A stretch of DNA of 10,967 bases from Candidatus Tharpella sp. (GTDB lineage: Bacteria; Desulfobacterota; Anaeroferrophillalia; Anaeroferrophillales; Tharpellaceae), in contig JAGGTT010000207.1 of assembly GCA_021163565.1 (NCBI GenBank), positions 1 to 10,967 on the forward strand. The letters run 5' to 3'. A model generated the notes under the pieces. It ran no database searches. It saw only the letters and a list, made by a program, of their open reading frames with translations, and was not told the origin of the DNA. A program made the position numbers and the translations under genes. Positions within the stretch are counted from its first letter, which is position 1. Each line of letters starts with the position of its first letter. Shown piece by piece: positions 1-6,338 of this stretch.

Positions 1-635
1 AATTCCCCCGGCCGGGTCTCCTCCTGCAGGGCATAGCGCCAGCGGCAGGGTTGGGCGCAATCTCCCCGGTTGGCATGACGACCAGTTAGTGCGGCACTTA
101 ACAGACAACGCCCAGAATAGGCCATACACATTGCTCCGTGGACAAAAACCTCGCACTCCAAACCGGGAACTTGAGATACAATCTGCTCCATATCCGGCAA
201 CGATAATTCACGTGCCAGATTAACCCGGCTGAGACCTTGATCGTACCAGAATTGAGCCGCATACAGATTTAAGGTATTAGCCTGAGTGCTGAGATGAAGA
301 GGAACTTCGGGAAGAATTTTTCGACAGAGAGCGACAACTCCGGGATCACCGATAATCAAGGCATCGGGAGGTAAAGCTTTAAGCTTGGTCAAAAATTCAT
401 GTAAGGCTGGGAAATCATGGTTGTAGGGCAGAAGATTAAGAGTCAGGTAGGCTTTAACATCATGCTTGTGACAATATGATATGGCCGCCGCGATCTCATC
501 CGGCGAGAAGTTCCCGGCCCGGCGGCGCAGACTGAACTGGTGCCCGCCGAAATAAACCGCATCGGCACCATAGGCAATTGCAATCTGAAGCTTTTCCCAA
601 TTGCCTGCCGGTACCAGTAACTCAGGTTGCGCCAT
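1..635 (-). CDS. Peptidase U32-family protein, TrhP/YegQ-like, N-terminal 211 residues (C-terminus off the left edge)
   Basis: The reading frame starts at ATG 635 and stays open to base 1. The protein begins MAQPELLVPAG and has the U32 TIM-barrel start, with AYGADAVYFGG near residues 21-31. The family signature is complete at residues 162-180: E162, F164, then HGAMCMAYSGRCLLS. Cys170, Cys177 and Cys193 match three of the four cysteines that hold the iron-sulfur cluster in the U32 proteins UbiU/UbiV; the fourth would lie beyond the window. By recall, the sequence resembles TrhP (YegQ), which helps make 5-hydroxyuridine at tRNA position 34. The stretch TGRHANRGDC also recalls RlhA, the 23S rRNA hydroxylation protein, so the exact substrate is open. 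The name peptidase is historical for most of the family. The start overlaps the end of the upstream regulator gene by 14 bases, so the two are probably translated from one message. Confidence 0.9.
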   Translation of the reverse strand, partial: MAQPELLVPAGNWEKLQIAIAYGADAVYFGGHQFSLRRRAGNFSPDEIAAAISYCHKHDVKAYLTLNLLPYNHDFPALHEFLTKLKALPPDALIIGDPGVVALCRKILPEVPLHLSTQANTLNLYAAQFWYDQGLSRVNLARELSLPDMEQIVSQVPGLECEVFVHGAMCMAYSGRCLLSAALTGRHANRGDCAQPCRWRYALQEETRPGE

Positions 636-1314
636 TACCCTGGAGATCGTCCTCATACTGTCTGATATTCTCAGCAATATTCAGAATATTCTGCTCCACA
701 ATCTCACGCACGCGTTTGGGGTCGCGTGATTCAAAGGCTGAAATCAGATCACCATGTGTCTCGGAACAGGTAATAAAAATTTCGGGATGATCATTAAAAA
801 TCTTTTCCAGCCGGCGGATATGAAAGCCCAGCTGCTGCATTAATAATGCCAGCTTGCGGTTACCGGTACGAGTCAAAAAAGTCTGATGAAAATCTTCATG
901 GATACGAAGATAATGAGAAAAATCGCCCGCCTTAATCACGCTCATCTCTTCTTCATTCAAACGTTTAAGTTTACTTAAATCACGATCACTCAACAAGTCA
1001 ACCACACTGGCAGCCGCAAAAGCCTCAAGACAGGCTTTTATCTGAAAATACTCGTAGAGATCCTCCAGTGAAAACTCACTGACGATAGTTCCCCGGCGAG
1101 GAATAATGGAGACAAAACCCTCGCTCTCAAGCATTCGGATAGCTTCCCGGATCGGAGTCCGGCTGATATGCAGTTCTTCGGCCAGTTTCGCCTCGGAGAC
1201 TTTCTCTCCCGGTTTAAGTTTACCAACAATAATAGCTTCACGAACAAAGTTGGCAATTTTATCCGGCAGAGGCTGATGTTCAGCGATACTACTCTCTAAT
1301 GTATTAATTCTCAT
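622..1314 (-). CDS. GntR-family transcriptional regulator, FadR/FCD subfamily (second of a tandem pair)
   Basis: This 230-residue protein has the two-domain layout of FCD regulators. The N-terminal winged helix spans about residues 15-80, with recognition helix SRTPIREAIRML at 51-62 and wing PRRGTIVS at 72-79. The all-helical C-terminal effector domain spans about 85-215. Such proteins are dimeric cytoplasmic repressors or activators that respond to small carboxylic acids or similar metabolites. The likely metal or ligand site is H139, H143 (HEDFH), H187 (ETH) and N209. Most FCD domains have Asp or Asn at the first position and His at the last, so this set is altered. The start is supported by a strong GAGGTGAG ribosome-binding site directly upstream, near 1317-1324. 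The gene lies 50 bases after a paralogue on the same strand, and its 3' end overlaps the U32 gene. Ligand and targets cannot be read from the sequence. Confidence 0.95.
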   Translation of the reverse strand: MRINTLESSIAEHQPLPDKIANFVREAIIVGKLKPGEKVSEAKLAEELHISRTPIREAIRMLESEGFVSIIPRRGTIVSEFSLEDLYEYFQIKACLEAFAAASVVDLLSDRDLSKLKRLNEEEMSVIKAGDFSHYLRIHEDFHQTFLTRTGNRKLALLMQQLGFHIRRLEKIFNDHPEIFITCSETHGDLISAFESRDPKRVREIVEQNILNIAENIRQYEDDLQGNGAT

Positions 1315-1364
1315 CTCTCACCTCAAAAATGATGATGGTATCTGAATAATTTTTATAATCAATT

Positions 1365-2039
1365 CTAATTTCTGATACCACCGGTAAACTCTTTCAATAA
1401 AACTTCCAAGCCCAGCTGAGCATTCATCTTCATACAGGCCTCCGCGCGCGCTCCGTCCCCACTGCGGATTGCCGCAACTATATCTACATGTTCTCGCAAA
1501 ATATCTTCCACATGTACAAGTGAGGCGACATAAAACCGGAAACGCAGAAACTGCCGCACCAGACCGCTGACAACCTGCTGTATTTTACGATTGCCGCAGG
1601 TCTCTAAAATAAGCTCGTGGAAAGCGTTATGGGCCCGAGTCATGCCGGAAACATCCTGGCGTTCAGCACACAATTTAATCTCTCGATTGAACTCTTCCAG
1701 GCGGGTTATATCTTTTTCGGTCATTCGCTCAACCGCCTGACGGGCAGCATAACCTTCCAGAACCCCTTTTATTTCATAAAAATCCCGGATATCTTTTTCT
1801 TCAATCGATGATACCACGGCCCCTTTGCGAGGCATGATTGTCAGAAAGCCCTCCGACTCAAGCTGGCGGAAAGCCTCCCGGATCGGGGTCCGGCTGATAC
1901 CAAAACGTTCGGCTACCTCAAGCTCGGTAATCCGCTCACCAGGTCTTATTTTCTGCCGAATGATCGCATCTCTTAAAACCTCAACAATTTTTTCACGCAA
2001 GGTTTTATGTCCAGAAATTATTGAGGAGATATTTTTCAT
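1365..2039 (-). CDS. GntR-family transcriptional regulator, FadR/FCD subfamily (first of a tandem pair)
   Basis: This 224-residue protein is a paralogue of the regulator just downstream. Its winged helix spans about residues 12-78, with recognition helix SRTPIREAFRQL at 49-60 and wing PRKGAVVS at 70-77. The FCD helical domain spans about 83-215. The effector-site residues appear to be H137, H141 (HNAFH), H184 (REH) and N206, the same H/H/H/N set as its neighbour, so the pair probably arose by duplication. The ribosome-binding site is weak: only a run of T and a distant GAG precede the ATG, and no other in-frame start is seen nearby upstream. A good promoter with an internal palindrome lies about 115 bases upstream, suggesting that this protein, its neighbour or both control the cassette. 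The effector is unknown. Confidence 0.95.
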   Translation of the reverse strand: MKNISSIISGHKTLREKIVEVLRDAIIRQKIRPGERITELEVAERFGISRTPIREAFRQLESEGFLTIMPRKGAVVSSIEEKDIRDFYEIKGVLEGYAARQAVERMTEKDITRLEEFNREIKLCAERQDVSGMTRAHNAFHELILETCGNRKIQQVVSGLVRQFLRFRFYVASLVHVEDILREHVDIVAAIRSGDGARAEACMKMNAQLGLEVLLKEFTGGIRN

Positions 2040-2153
2040 AAAAAACCGTAAAACTCGACAATTTTATAAGTTAGTTTTAAAGAGTTGTGAAATAGTTTCA
2101 GCACCGATTATCCAAACTTAATCTATCTCATCGGCTAACAAATCAGATCTTTA

Positions 2154-2181
2154 AGTATATAGTATACAATAAAAAAGTCAA
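2154..2181 (-). promoter_or_regulatory. Sigma-70-type promoter for the GntR-GntR-U32 cassette
   Basis: Read on the minus strand, -35 TTGACT lies at 2181-2176 and -10 TATACT at 2159-2154, with a 16-base spacer. Each hexamer is one base from consensus. It points towards the regulator that starts at 2039 and would give a leader of roughly 108 bases. This is the only strong promoter seen ahead of the three-gene cassette. Confidence 0.65.
2158..2171. promoter_or_regulatory. Probable GntR/FCD operator, palindrome centred on GTATAC
   Basis: The 14 bases TATAGTATACAATA read TATTGTATACTATA on the other strand, so 12 of 14 positions are symmetric around GTATAC. FCD-type GntR regulators commonly bind short palindromes with a GTATAC or similar core. 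The element fills the spacer and enters the -10 box of the cassette promoter, a position where a bound dimer would block RNA polymerase. That one of the two adjacent regulators binds it is inference. Confidence 0.55.
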
Positions 2182-2312
2182 GCGCTTTGTCTTGCCCCTC
2201 CGACCCTGAAAGAAAAGGCATCTACCTGAATCTTCCGGTCAAATTCTAACAACTCTATTTAACTGTTCGGGGTCGTCAACAAAAAGCTAATAATAGTAAT
2301 TCAGCTCTTAAA

Positions 2313-2340
2313 AAGGATAAATTCTACCTTATCTATCCTT
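2313..2340 (-). terminator. Weak possible intrinsic terminator after cobD
   Basis: On the minus strand AAGGATA (2340-2334) pairs with TATCCTT (2319-2313) across a 14-base loop and is followed by further T, giving CCTTTTT. The stem includes the cobD stop codon. The stem is short and AT-rich, so termination would be modest. No better terminator is seen between cobD and the regulator cassette. Confidence 0.3.
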
Positions 2341-3445
2341 CCAAGCGGGTCTGAAATTCGGACAAACCCTTGACCAACATGCGGTTTTCACTCTCTTTTT
2401 TTACTGCGAAACGAACAAAATTAGAACCAAGACCCACATAATCATCACACAAACGAATCATTATTTTATCCCGGATAAAGAGAAAATCACGCAGATCACC
2501 ACAATCTATATTTTGGTCAACCTGCGCCAGAATATAATTGGCGGAGGCCGGATATGATTTAAGATATTTTAACTGAGCAAACTTTTTGCTAAGATATTGA
2601 CGTTCTCCAGCGATAAAAGATATTGTCTGTTTAATGAATTCAGCATCATTTTCCAAGGCTGCAGTTGCGGCTCTTAAAGCCAGGCTGTTAACACTCCAAG
2701 GCTCCAGAAAAGGGCTCAAAAGGCGGTTGATCTCGGGACAACTTACAAGATAGCCGCAGCGGATCCCGGCCAAAGCGTAAATCTTGGTCAAAGAACGCAG
2801 AATGATTATATTATCAAATTCATCCAGCCGACTCACAAAAGATGATTCCCCTCCGACAAAGTCGATAAAAGCTTCATCCAGAACTAAAATTATCCCGGCT
2901 TTCTTAAAAATTGATACAATCTTCTCCAATTCATCAATAGACAACAGAGCCCCGGTCGGATTATTGGGGTTACATAAAAAAACCAGCTCAGGCTCAGCTT
3001 TTACGGTCGCTGCAATAATTTCATCCAATGAAATACTTTTTTCAGGATTTAAACAGTTCAGGTTTACGACTTCACTCTGAACCTGTTTTAAGGCGCGTTC
3101 ATATTCGGAAAATGTCGGTGACCAGATGAGCGATTTTTTCGGTTTTAAAGCTCGAGCCAACAGGTAAATGAGTGCACTTGAGCCGTTACCGACAATAACA
3201 CTGTCAATTGGCAACTGGTGCCGGTCTGCCACTTTTGAACGCAGAGTTACAGCATCAATCTCAGGATAGTTAGAGAGATTTTGCAGAGCCTGCCGTAGAG
3301 CCAGATCAACCCCGGGAGGTAACCCCAGAGGATTAATATTAGCAGAAAAATCTATAATCGTATCAGGTTCAATTCCGCTTAGGGACGCGAGCCGAAAAAC
3401 TTCGCCACCATGTACCGCCATACCCTTTTCATTGCTTTCCTGCAC
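2333..3445 (-). CDS. cobD: Threonine-phosphate decarboxylase, CobD (cobalamin biosynthesis)
   Basis: This is a 370-residue fold-type I PLP enzyme. It decarboxylates L-threonine-O-3-phosphate to (R)-1-amino-2-propanol O-2-phosphate, the linker of the cobalamin nucleotide loop. The start of the conserved region, VHGGEVFRLA then DFSANINPLG (about 11-41), separates CobD from the related histidinol-phosphate aminotransferases. Further marks are CNPNNPTG (158-165), D190 in VLDEAF, the Schiff-base lysine K221 in SLTKIYALAG, and the substrate-carboxylate arginine R345. I chose the GTG at 3445 because TAAGGAA (3460-3454) sits at a good distance ahead of it. An ATG eight codons in (3421), directly before AVHGG, is the alternative. 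The gene follows cbiB on the same strand after 95 bases, and its product is what CbiB attaches. Symbol follows Salmonella usage; Pseudomonas calls this gene cobC. Confidence 0.93.
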   Translation of the reverse strand: MQESNEKGMAVHGGEVFRLASLSGIEPDTIIDFSANINPLGLPPGVDLALRQALQNLSNYPEIDAVTLRSKVADRHQLPIDSVIVGNGSSALIYLLARALKPKKSLIWSPTFSEYERALKQVQSEVVNLNCLNPEKSISLDEIIAATVKAEPELVFLCNPNNPTGALLSIDELEKIVSIFKKAGIILVLDEAFIDFVGGESSFVSRLDEFDNIIILRSLTKIYALAGIRCGYLVSCPEINRLLSPFLEPWSVNSLALRAATAALENDAEFIKQTISFIAGERQYLSKKFAQLKYLKSYPASANYILAQVDQNIDCGDLRDFLFIRDKIMIRLCDDYVGLGSNFVRFAVKKESENRMLVKGLSEFQTRLEG

Positions 3446-3540
3446 TGGATAAATTCCTTAACTTTTATATGGTTCGCAACCCGTCACTCTATAAATCCGT
3501 AAACTTCAGTTATTAATCATAACACTCTGGCTAAAAATTA

Positions 3541-4503
3541 TCATTTTGAAACCTGGAGCAGCAACACGGCAACGACACAAAGGGCTGTACTTAAATGAAG
3601 AAGACTTATCGCTTTTAATATATCCTGACCGGTAACCTGATTCAAAGGCTCACCGATATATGGTTTTTTTACAAGTTGACCGTGATAATAATTATCTCCA
3701 CCCAGACGCAAACCTAAAATGCCGGCCATCGCGGCTTCCGGATAACCGCAATTGGGACTCGCATGGGCCCGGCGGTCACGTTTGAGAATCTGCCACCCGA
3801 AACGCCAGTCCAAACTTTTTATAGCGGCAGCTGCGATAAGCAGAAGTGCACTCAAACGAGCCGGAATAAAATTTGCGATATCATCCAGATATGCCGCACT
3901 GCGACCAAAATAGAGATAGCGTTGATCCTTGTAACCCAGCATTGAATCCAAAGTGTTTACCGCTTTATACGCCCAGGCCAGCGGCAATCCCCCAAGCCAA
4001 AAATAAAAAAGCGGGGCCACGACCCCGTCACTAAAATTTTCCGCCACAGTCTCAATTACCGCCCGGCATATCTCTTCCTCACCTAATTGATCGGTCTCAC
4101 GCCCAACAATCCGAGCCAGAGCTACACGAGCTTCAACTACACCATTGGTTTGCAGAGCTGTAAGAACATTTTGCGCCTCTCGGGCCAGACCACCACAGGC
4201 GATAGCGCTATAAACCAGATAGAAAAAAATCGGGTAGAAAAAAAGCATGCCCGAACGTGAACTGACAAAAAGTAAAGTCTTCACCACCAGATAGCTACTT
4301 AAAACGACTGTTACCGTCAGAATAAATCCGCTGACAAACTCCTTTTTCTGATTCTTTGATACCGGATAGAAAAAATTCTCCAGAATATTTATCAGGTATC
4401 CAATCCCAATTACAGGATGAAGGTTTTGCAATAAACTATCCGCAAATTTGAAATCCGTTAAAACCGCTAATAAAAAAAGCAGCGTAAGTTCAAAACTGTT
4501 CAT
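3541..4503 (-). CDS. cbiB: Adenosylcobinamide-phosphate synthase, CbiB
   Basis: This 320-residue integral membrane protein matches CbiB (called CobD in Pseudomonas), which joins aminopropanol phosphate to adenosylcobyric acid. Conserved blocks are HPVIGIG (29-35), ETVAENFSDGVVAP (151-164), NTLDSMLGYK (183-192), DDIANFIPARL (207-217) and SPNCGYPEAAMAG (249-261). Hydrophobic segments lie at about 5-17, 57-80, 86-103, 160-178, 216-229 and 301-317. The family's usual N-terminal GDP-type motif before the HPV block is replaced by KFADSLLQN, while the later blocks are intact. The ribosome-binding site before ATG 4503 is weak (GGATCTT). The gene is divergent from dnaA across 203 bases. No B12-riboswitch features are seen upstream, so regulation must be different or distant. 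Confidence 0.93.
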   Translation of the reverse strand: MNSFELTLLFLLAVLTDFKFADSLLQNLHPVIGIGYLINILENFFYPVSKNQKKEFVSGFILTVTVVLSSYLVVKTLLFVSSRSGMLFFYPIFFYLVYSAIACGGLAREAQNVLTALQTNGVVEARVALARIVGRETDQLGEEEICRAVIETVAENFSDGVVAPLFYFWLGGLPLAWAYKAVNTLDSMLGYKDQRYLYFGRSAAYLDDIANFIPARLSALLLIAAAAIKSLDWRFGWQILKRDRRAHASPNCGYPEAAMAGILGLRLGGDNYYHGQLVKKPYIGEPLNQVTGQDILKAISLLHLSTALCVVAVLLLQVSK

Positions 4504-4550
4504 AAGATCCGATTTAGTTCAATAATTAAAAATTTCATCTAAAAAAAGGT

Positions 4551-4579
4551 TCTCTACAACAAAACTTTCCAGTTGTCAA
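4551..4579 (-). promoter_or_regulatory. Possible cbiB promoter
   Basis: On the minus strand a perfect -35 TTGACA lies at 4579-4574. After 17 bases comes a poor -10 TAGAGA at 4556-4551. The leader to the cbiB start would be about 40 bases. The -35 box lies on top of the -35 box of the divergent dnaA promoter. Confidence 0.35.
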
Positions 4580-4601
4580 AATTAGTCATTCCTGCTATGA
4601 T
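4573..4601 (+). promoter_or_regulatory. dnaA promoter, sigma-70 type
   Basis: TTGTCA at 4573-4578 and TATGAT at 4596-4601 are separated by exactly 17 bases, and each is one base from consensus. Transcription would begin near 4608, giving a dnaA leader of about 100 bases. No DnaA box is seen nearby, so direct DnaA autorepression is not evident here. Confidence 0.6.
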
Positions 4602-4706
4602 CAGCAGTTCAGTAAAAAACCCAATACAAATATTTTAACATATTGATATTACTGTGGTTTTTCAATTCAATTAAGTTTGCCAGTTTAGAATGGGAAAGAT
4701 TAAGTT

Positions 4707-6050
4707 ATGGATAAGAAAAAGTTCTGGTTGCAAATTCTTAAACAGATCCAGAACGATGTCGGTAGTCGTGATTTTAACACTTTTTTTAAGGATATCGAAC
4801 TTATAGAGATCACTGACAATACTGTCTCTATCGAATTTCCTAATCGTTTCGTCAAAGAGTGGGTTCAGGAAAAACATGCTAAAACCTTCTCTAATGTGGC
4901 TTCATCTATCGCTAATTCTCCATTTACGATCAAAACTTCAATCAGTAAAAAGAAAAAACCTCACCTGAAAACGACTTATACCTCAGCAGAAGCCACTCAA
5001 CCGAAAAAATCGCTTTATGAAAACTTAAAACCGGAGTTCACTTTTGACAATTTTGTCGTCGGTTCCCCCAATCAGTTCTGCCATGCCGCCTCTCAGGCAG
5101 TTGCCAAACAACCCGGTTTTAACTATAATCCGCTCTTTATCTACAGTGTGCCTGGTTTAGGCAAAACCCATCTCTTGAATGCGATCGGCAATTATGCCAA
5201 AGAGCAAAACCATGATTTAAACATCTGTTATGTTACTTCTGAAGATTTTACCAATGAAATGGTTGATGCCATCGGTGATGGTAATATGTCTGAATTTCGT
5301 AACAAATACCGCCAGATAGATATCCTCCTTATTGATGACATCCATTTTATTGCAGGTAAAGAGAGAACCGAAGAGGAATTTTTTCACACTTTTAATACGC
5401 TGGAGAAAAATCAGAAACAGATAGTCATGACCAGTGATCGCTTTCCCAATGATATTCCGAAACTTGAAGATCGTTTACGCTCACGTTTTCAAATGGGACT
5501 TATTGCCGATATCCAACCTCCCGACAAAGAAACCCTGGTCGCCATTTTGATCAATAAGGCTAAACACGAAAATATTCCATTAAGCAAAGAGGTCGCTTTT
5601 TTTCTTGCTGAACACTTAGCCAACCTTGATATACGCCGTATAATCGGTATTTTGAAACGGGTTGCCATGTATGCTTCAATGAAGGATCACGACTCCATTG
5701 ATATCTCGTTTGCGAAAAAGACCTTGGAAGATTTCAATCTTCTCTCATGGGATGAAGTCAGCATCACAGTAGAAGAGGTTATAAAAACTGTCGCTGATCA
5801 TTTCAAAATCGGTACCAAAGATATATTGTCTCGTAAAAAAACTAAAAAAATTGTTTTCCCCCGGCAGATAGCCATGTATTTATCGCGAACCATAACTGAA
5901 GAATCATATCCTGAAATAGGCAACAAGTTCGGCGGGAAAGATCATGCCACCGTTATGTACGCCTGCAGCAAAATCGAAAAAGATATAGCTCTTGATAAAA
6001 AGATAGCTGCGACTGTAGAAACCTTGAAAGAGAGTATAACCTCTCCATAA
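4707..6050 (+). CDS. dnaA: Chromosomal replication initiator protein DnaA
   Basis: This 447-residue protein binds DnaA boxes at the origin, melts the DNA and recruits the helicase loader. Domain I is about residues 1-75, and a lysine-rich linker about 76-105. The AAA+ domain (about 108-325) opens with FTFDNFVVG. Walker B is ILLIDD (206-211), sensor 1 is MTSDR (241-245), the arginine finger is R260 in RLRSRF, and the sensor 2 arginine is R310. Domain IV ends with the DNA-binding signature GGKDHATVMYACSKIE (409-424). Two deviations stand out. The P-loop reads SVPGLGKT (147-154), where most DnaA proteins have GG-V/T-GLGKT. The sensor 2 helix reads DIRRIIGIL, where NIRELEGAL is usual. K153 and T154 are kept. 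The start has GGGAAAG eight bases upstream. Function is not in doubt; the nucleotide pocket is atypical. Confidence 0.97.
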   Translation: MDKKKFWLQILKQIQNDVGSRDFNTFFKDIELIEITDNTVSIEFPNRFVKEWVQEKHAKTFSNVASSIANSPFTIKTSISKKKKPHLKTTYTSAEATQPKKSLYENLKPEFTFDNFVVGSPNQFCHAASQAVAKQPGFNYNPLFIYSVPGLGKTHLLNAIGNYAKEQNHDLNICYVTSEDFTNEMVDAIGDGNMSEFRNKYRQIDILLIDDIHFIAGKERTEEEFFHTFNTLEKNQKQIVMTSDRFPNDIPKLEDRLRSRFQMGLIADIQPPDKETLVAILINKAKHENIPLSKEVAFFLAEHLANLDIRRIIGILKRVAMYASMKDHDSIDISFAKKTLEDFNLLSWDEVSITVEEVIKTVADHFKIGTKDILSRKKTKKIVFPRQIAMYLSRTITEESYPEIGNKFGGKDHATVMYACSKIEKDIALDKKIAATVETLKESITSP

Positions 6051-6078
6051 TTTTAATGATTATAAACTGAAATTTTTT

Positions 6079-6087
6079 TGTTGATAA
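6079..6087 (-). promoter_or_regulatory. DnaA-box-like site TTATCAACA
   Basis: The plus strand reads TGTTGATAA. One mismatch separates it from the strong DnaA box TTATCCACA. An identical copy in the opposite orientation lies 80 bases away at 6167-6175. Confidence 0.5.
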
Positions 6088-6166
6088 GTTGTTAATTTCT
6101 CAAAAATAGCTGTCTAATTACTGTTAACAAAATTTATCCGGTGGACTCCAGTTAACAGCTTCGCAG

Positions 6167-6175
6167 TTATCAACA
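6167..6175 (+). promoter_or_regulatory. DnaA-box-like site TTATCAACA
   Basis: The site differs by one base from TTATCCACA and is the inverted partner of the site at 6079-6087. The matched pair lies in the only long non-coding gap between the replication genes. Confidence 0.5.
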
Positions 6176-6195
6176 TTTTTTCTTTTTACGCTTCT

Positions 6196-6227
6196 AATTT
6201 TCAACAGTTTTATTAACTGTGAAAATT
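6196..6227. repeat. Bulged 13-base palindrome after dnaA
   Basis: AATTTTCAACAGTT (6196-6209) and AACTGTGAAAATT (6215-6227) are complementary except for one extra A in the left arm, with a TTATT loop. There is no convincing T tract, so it is a poor classical terminator. It could be a weak dnaA terminator or a structural part of the origin. Confidence 0.55.
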
Positions 6228-6252
6228 TAATAAAATAAACTATTTATTTATC

Positions 6253-6261
6253 TTATCCATA
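6253..6261 (+). promoter_or_regulatory. DnaA-box-like site TTATCCATA
   Basis: The site has one mismatch to TTATCCACA. It sits 12 bases before the TTA/CTA triplet run, the side where a box adjacent to an unwinding element would be expected. Confidence 0.4.
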
Positions 6262-6273
6262 ACCTAACAGGCT

Positions 6274-6288
6274 TTATTATTACTATTA
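6274..6288 (+). promoter_or_regulatory. Possible DnaA-trio (single-strand DnaA loading) element
   Basis: Five consecutive triplets read TTA TTA TTA CTA TTA, i.e. 3'-AAT/GAT repeats on the lower strand. This is the form of the DnaA-trio element described for bacterial origins next to a DnaA box. In DNA this AT-rich, such a run can also arise by chance. Confidence 0.4.
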
Positions 6289-6309
6289 TTTAAAGTTTTT
6301 AAATATTTT

Positions 6310-6338
6310 TAATATAGTTTAAAACCCAAACTATATTA
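6310..6338. repeat. Perfect 11-base inverted repeat ahead of dnaN
   Basis: TAATATAGTTT (6310-6320) and AAACTATATTA (6328-6338) are exact reverse complements around AAAACCC. The repeat ends 32 bases before the dnaN start. No T tract follows. The right arm contains TATATT, so the element could overlap a dnaN promoter and act as an operator, or it could be an extrusion-prone part of the unwinding region. Confidence 0.6.

Noticed and set aside
1326..1380. TGGTATC...GATACCA inverted repeat between the two regulator genes as a second operator or terminator
   Set aside because: Seven-base arms over 30 bases apart, one inside the end of the upstream gene. It lacks the GTATAC core and has no T tract, so it is most likely chance.
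4504..4706. A cobalamin riboswitch ahead of cbiB
   Set aside because: The gap is about 200 bases, but no B12-box-like GCCACTG is found on the cbiB strand, and promoter elements occupy the middle of the gap.
4671..4877. Short open frame antisense to the dnaA start
   Set aside because: It lies opposite conserved dnaA codons, has no ribosome-binding site and resembles no known protein.
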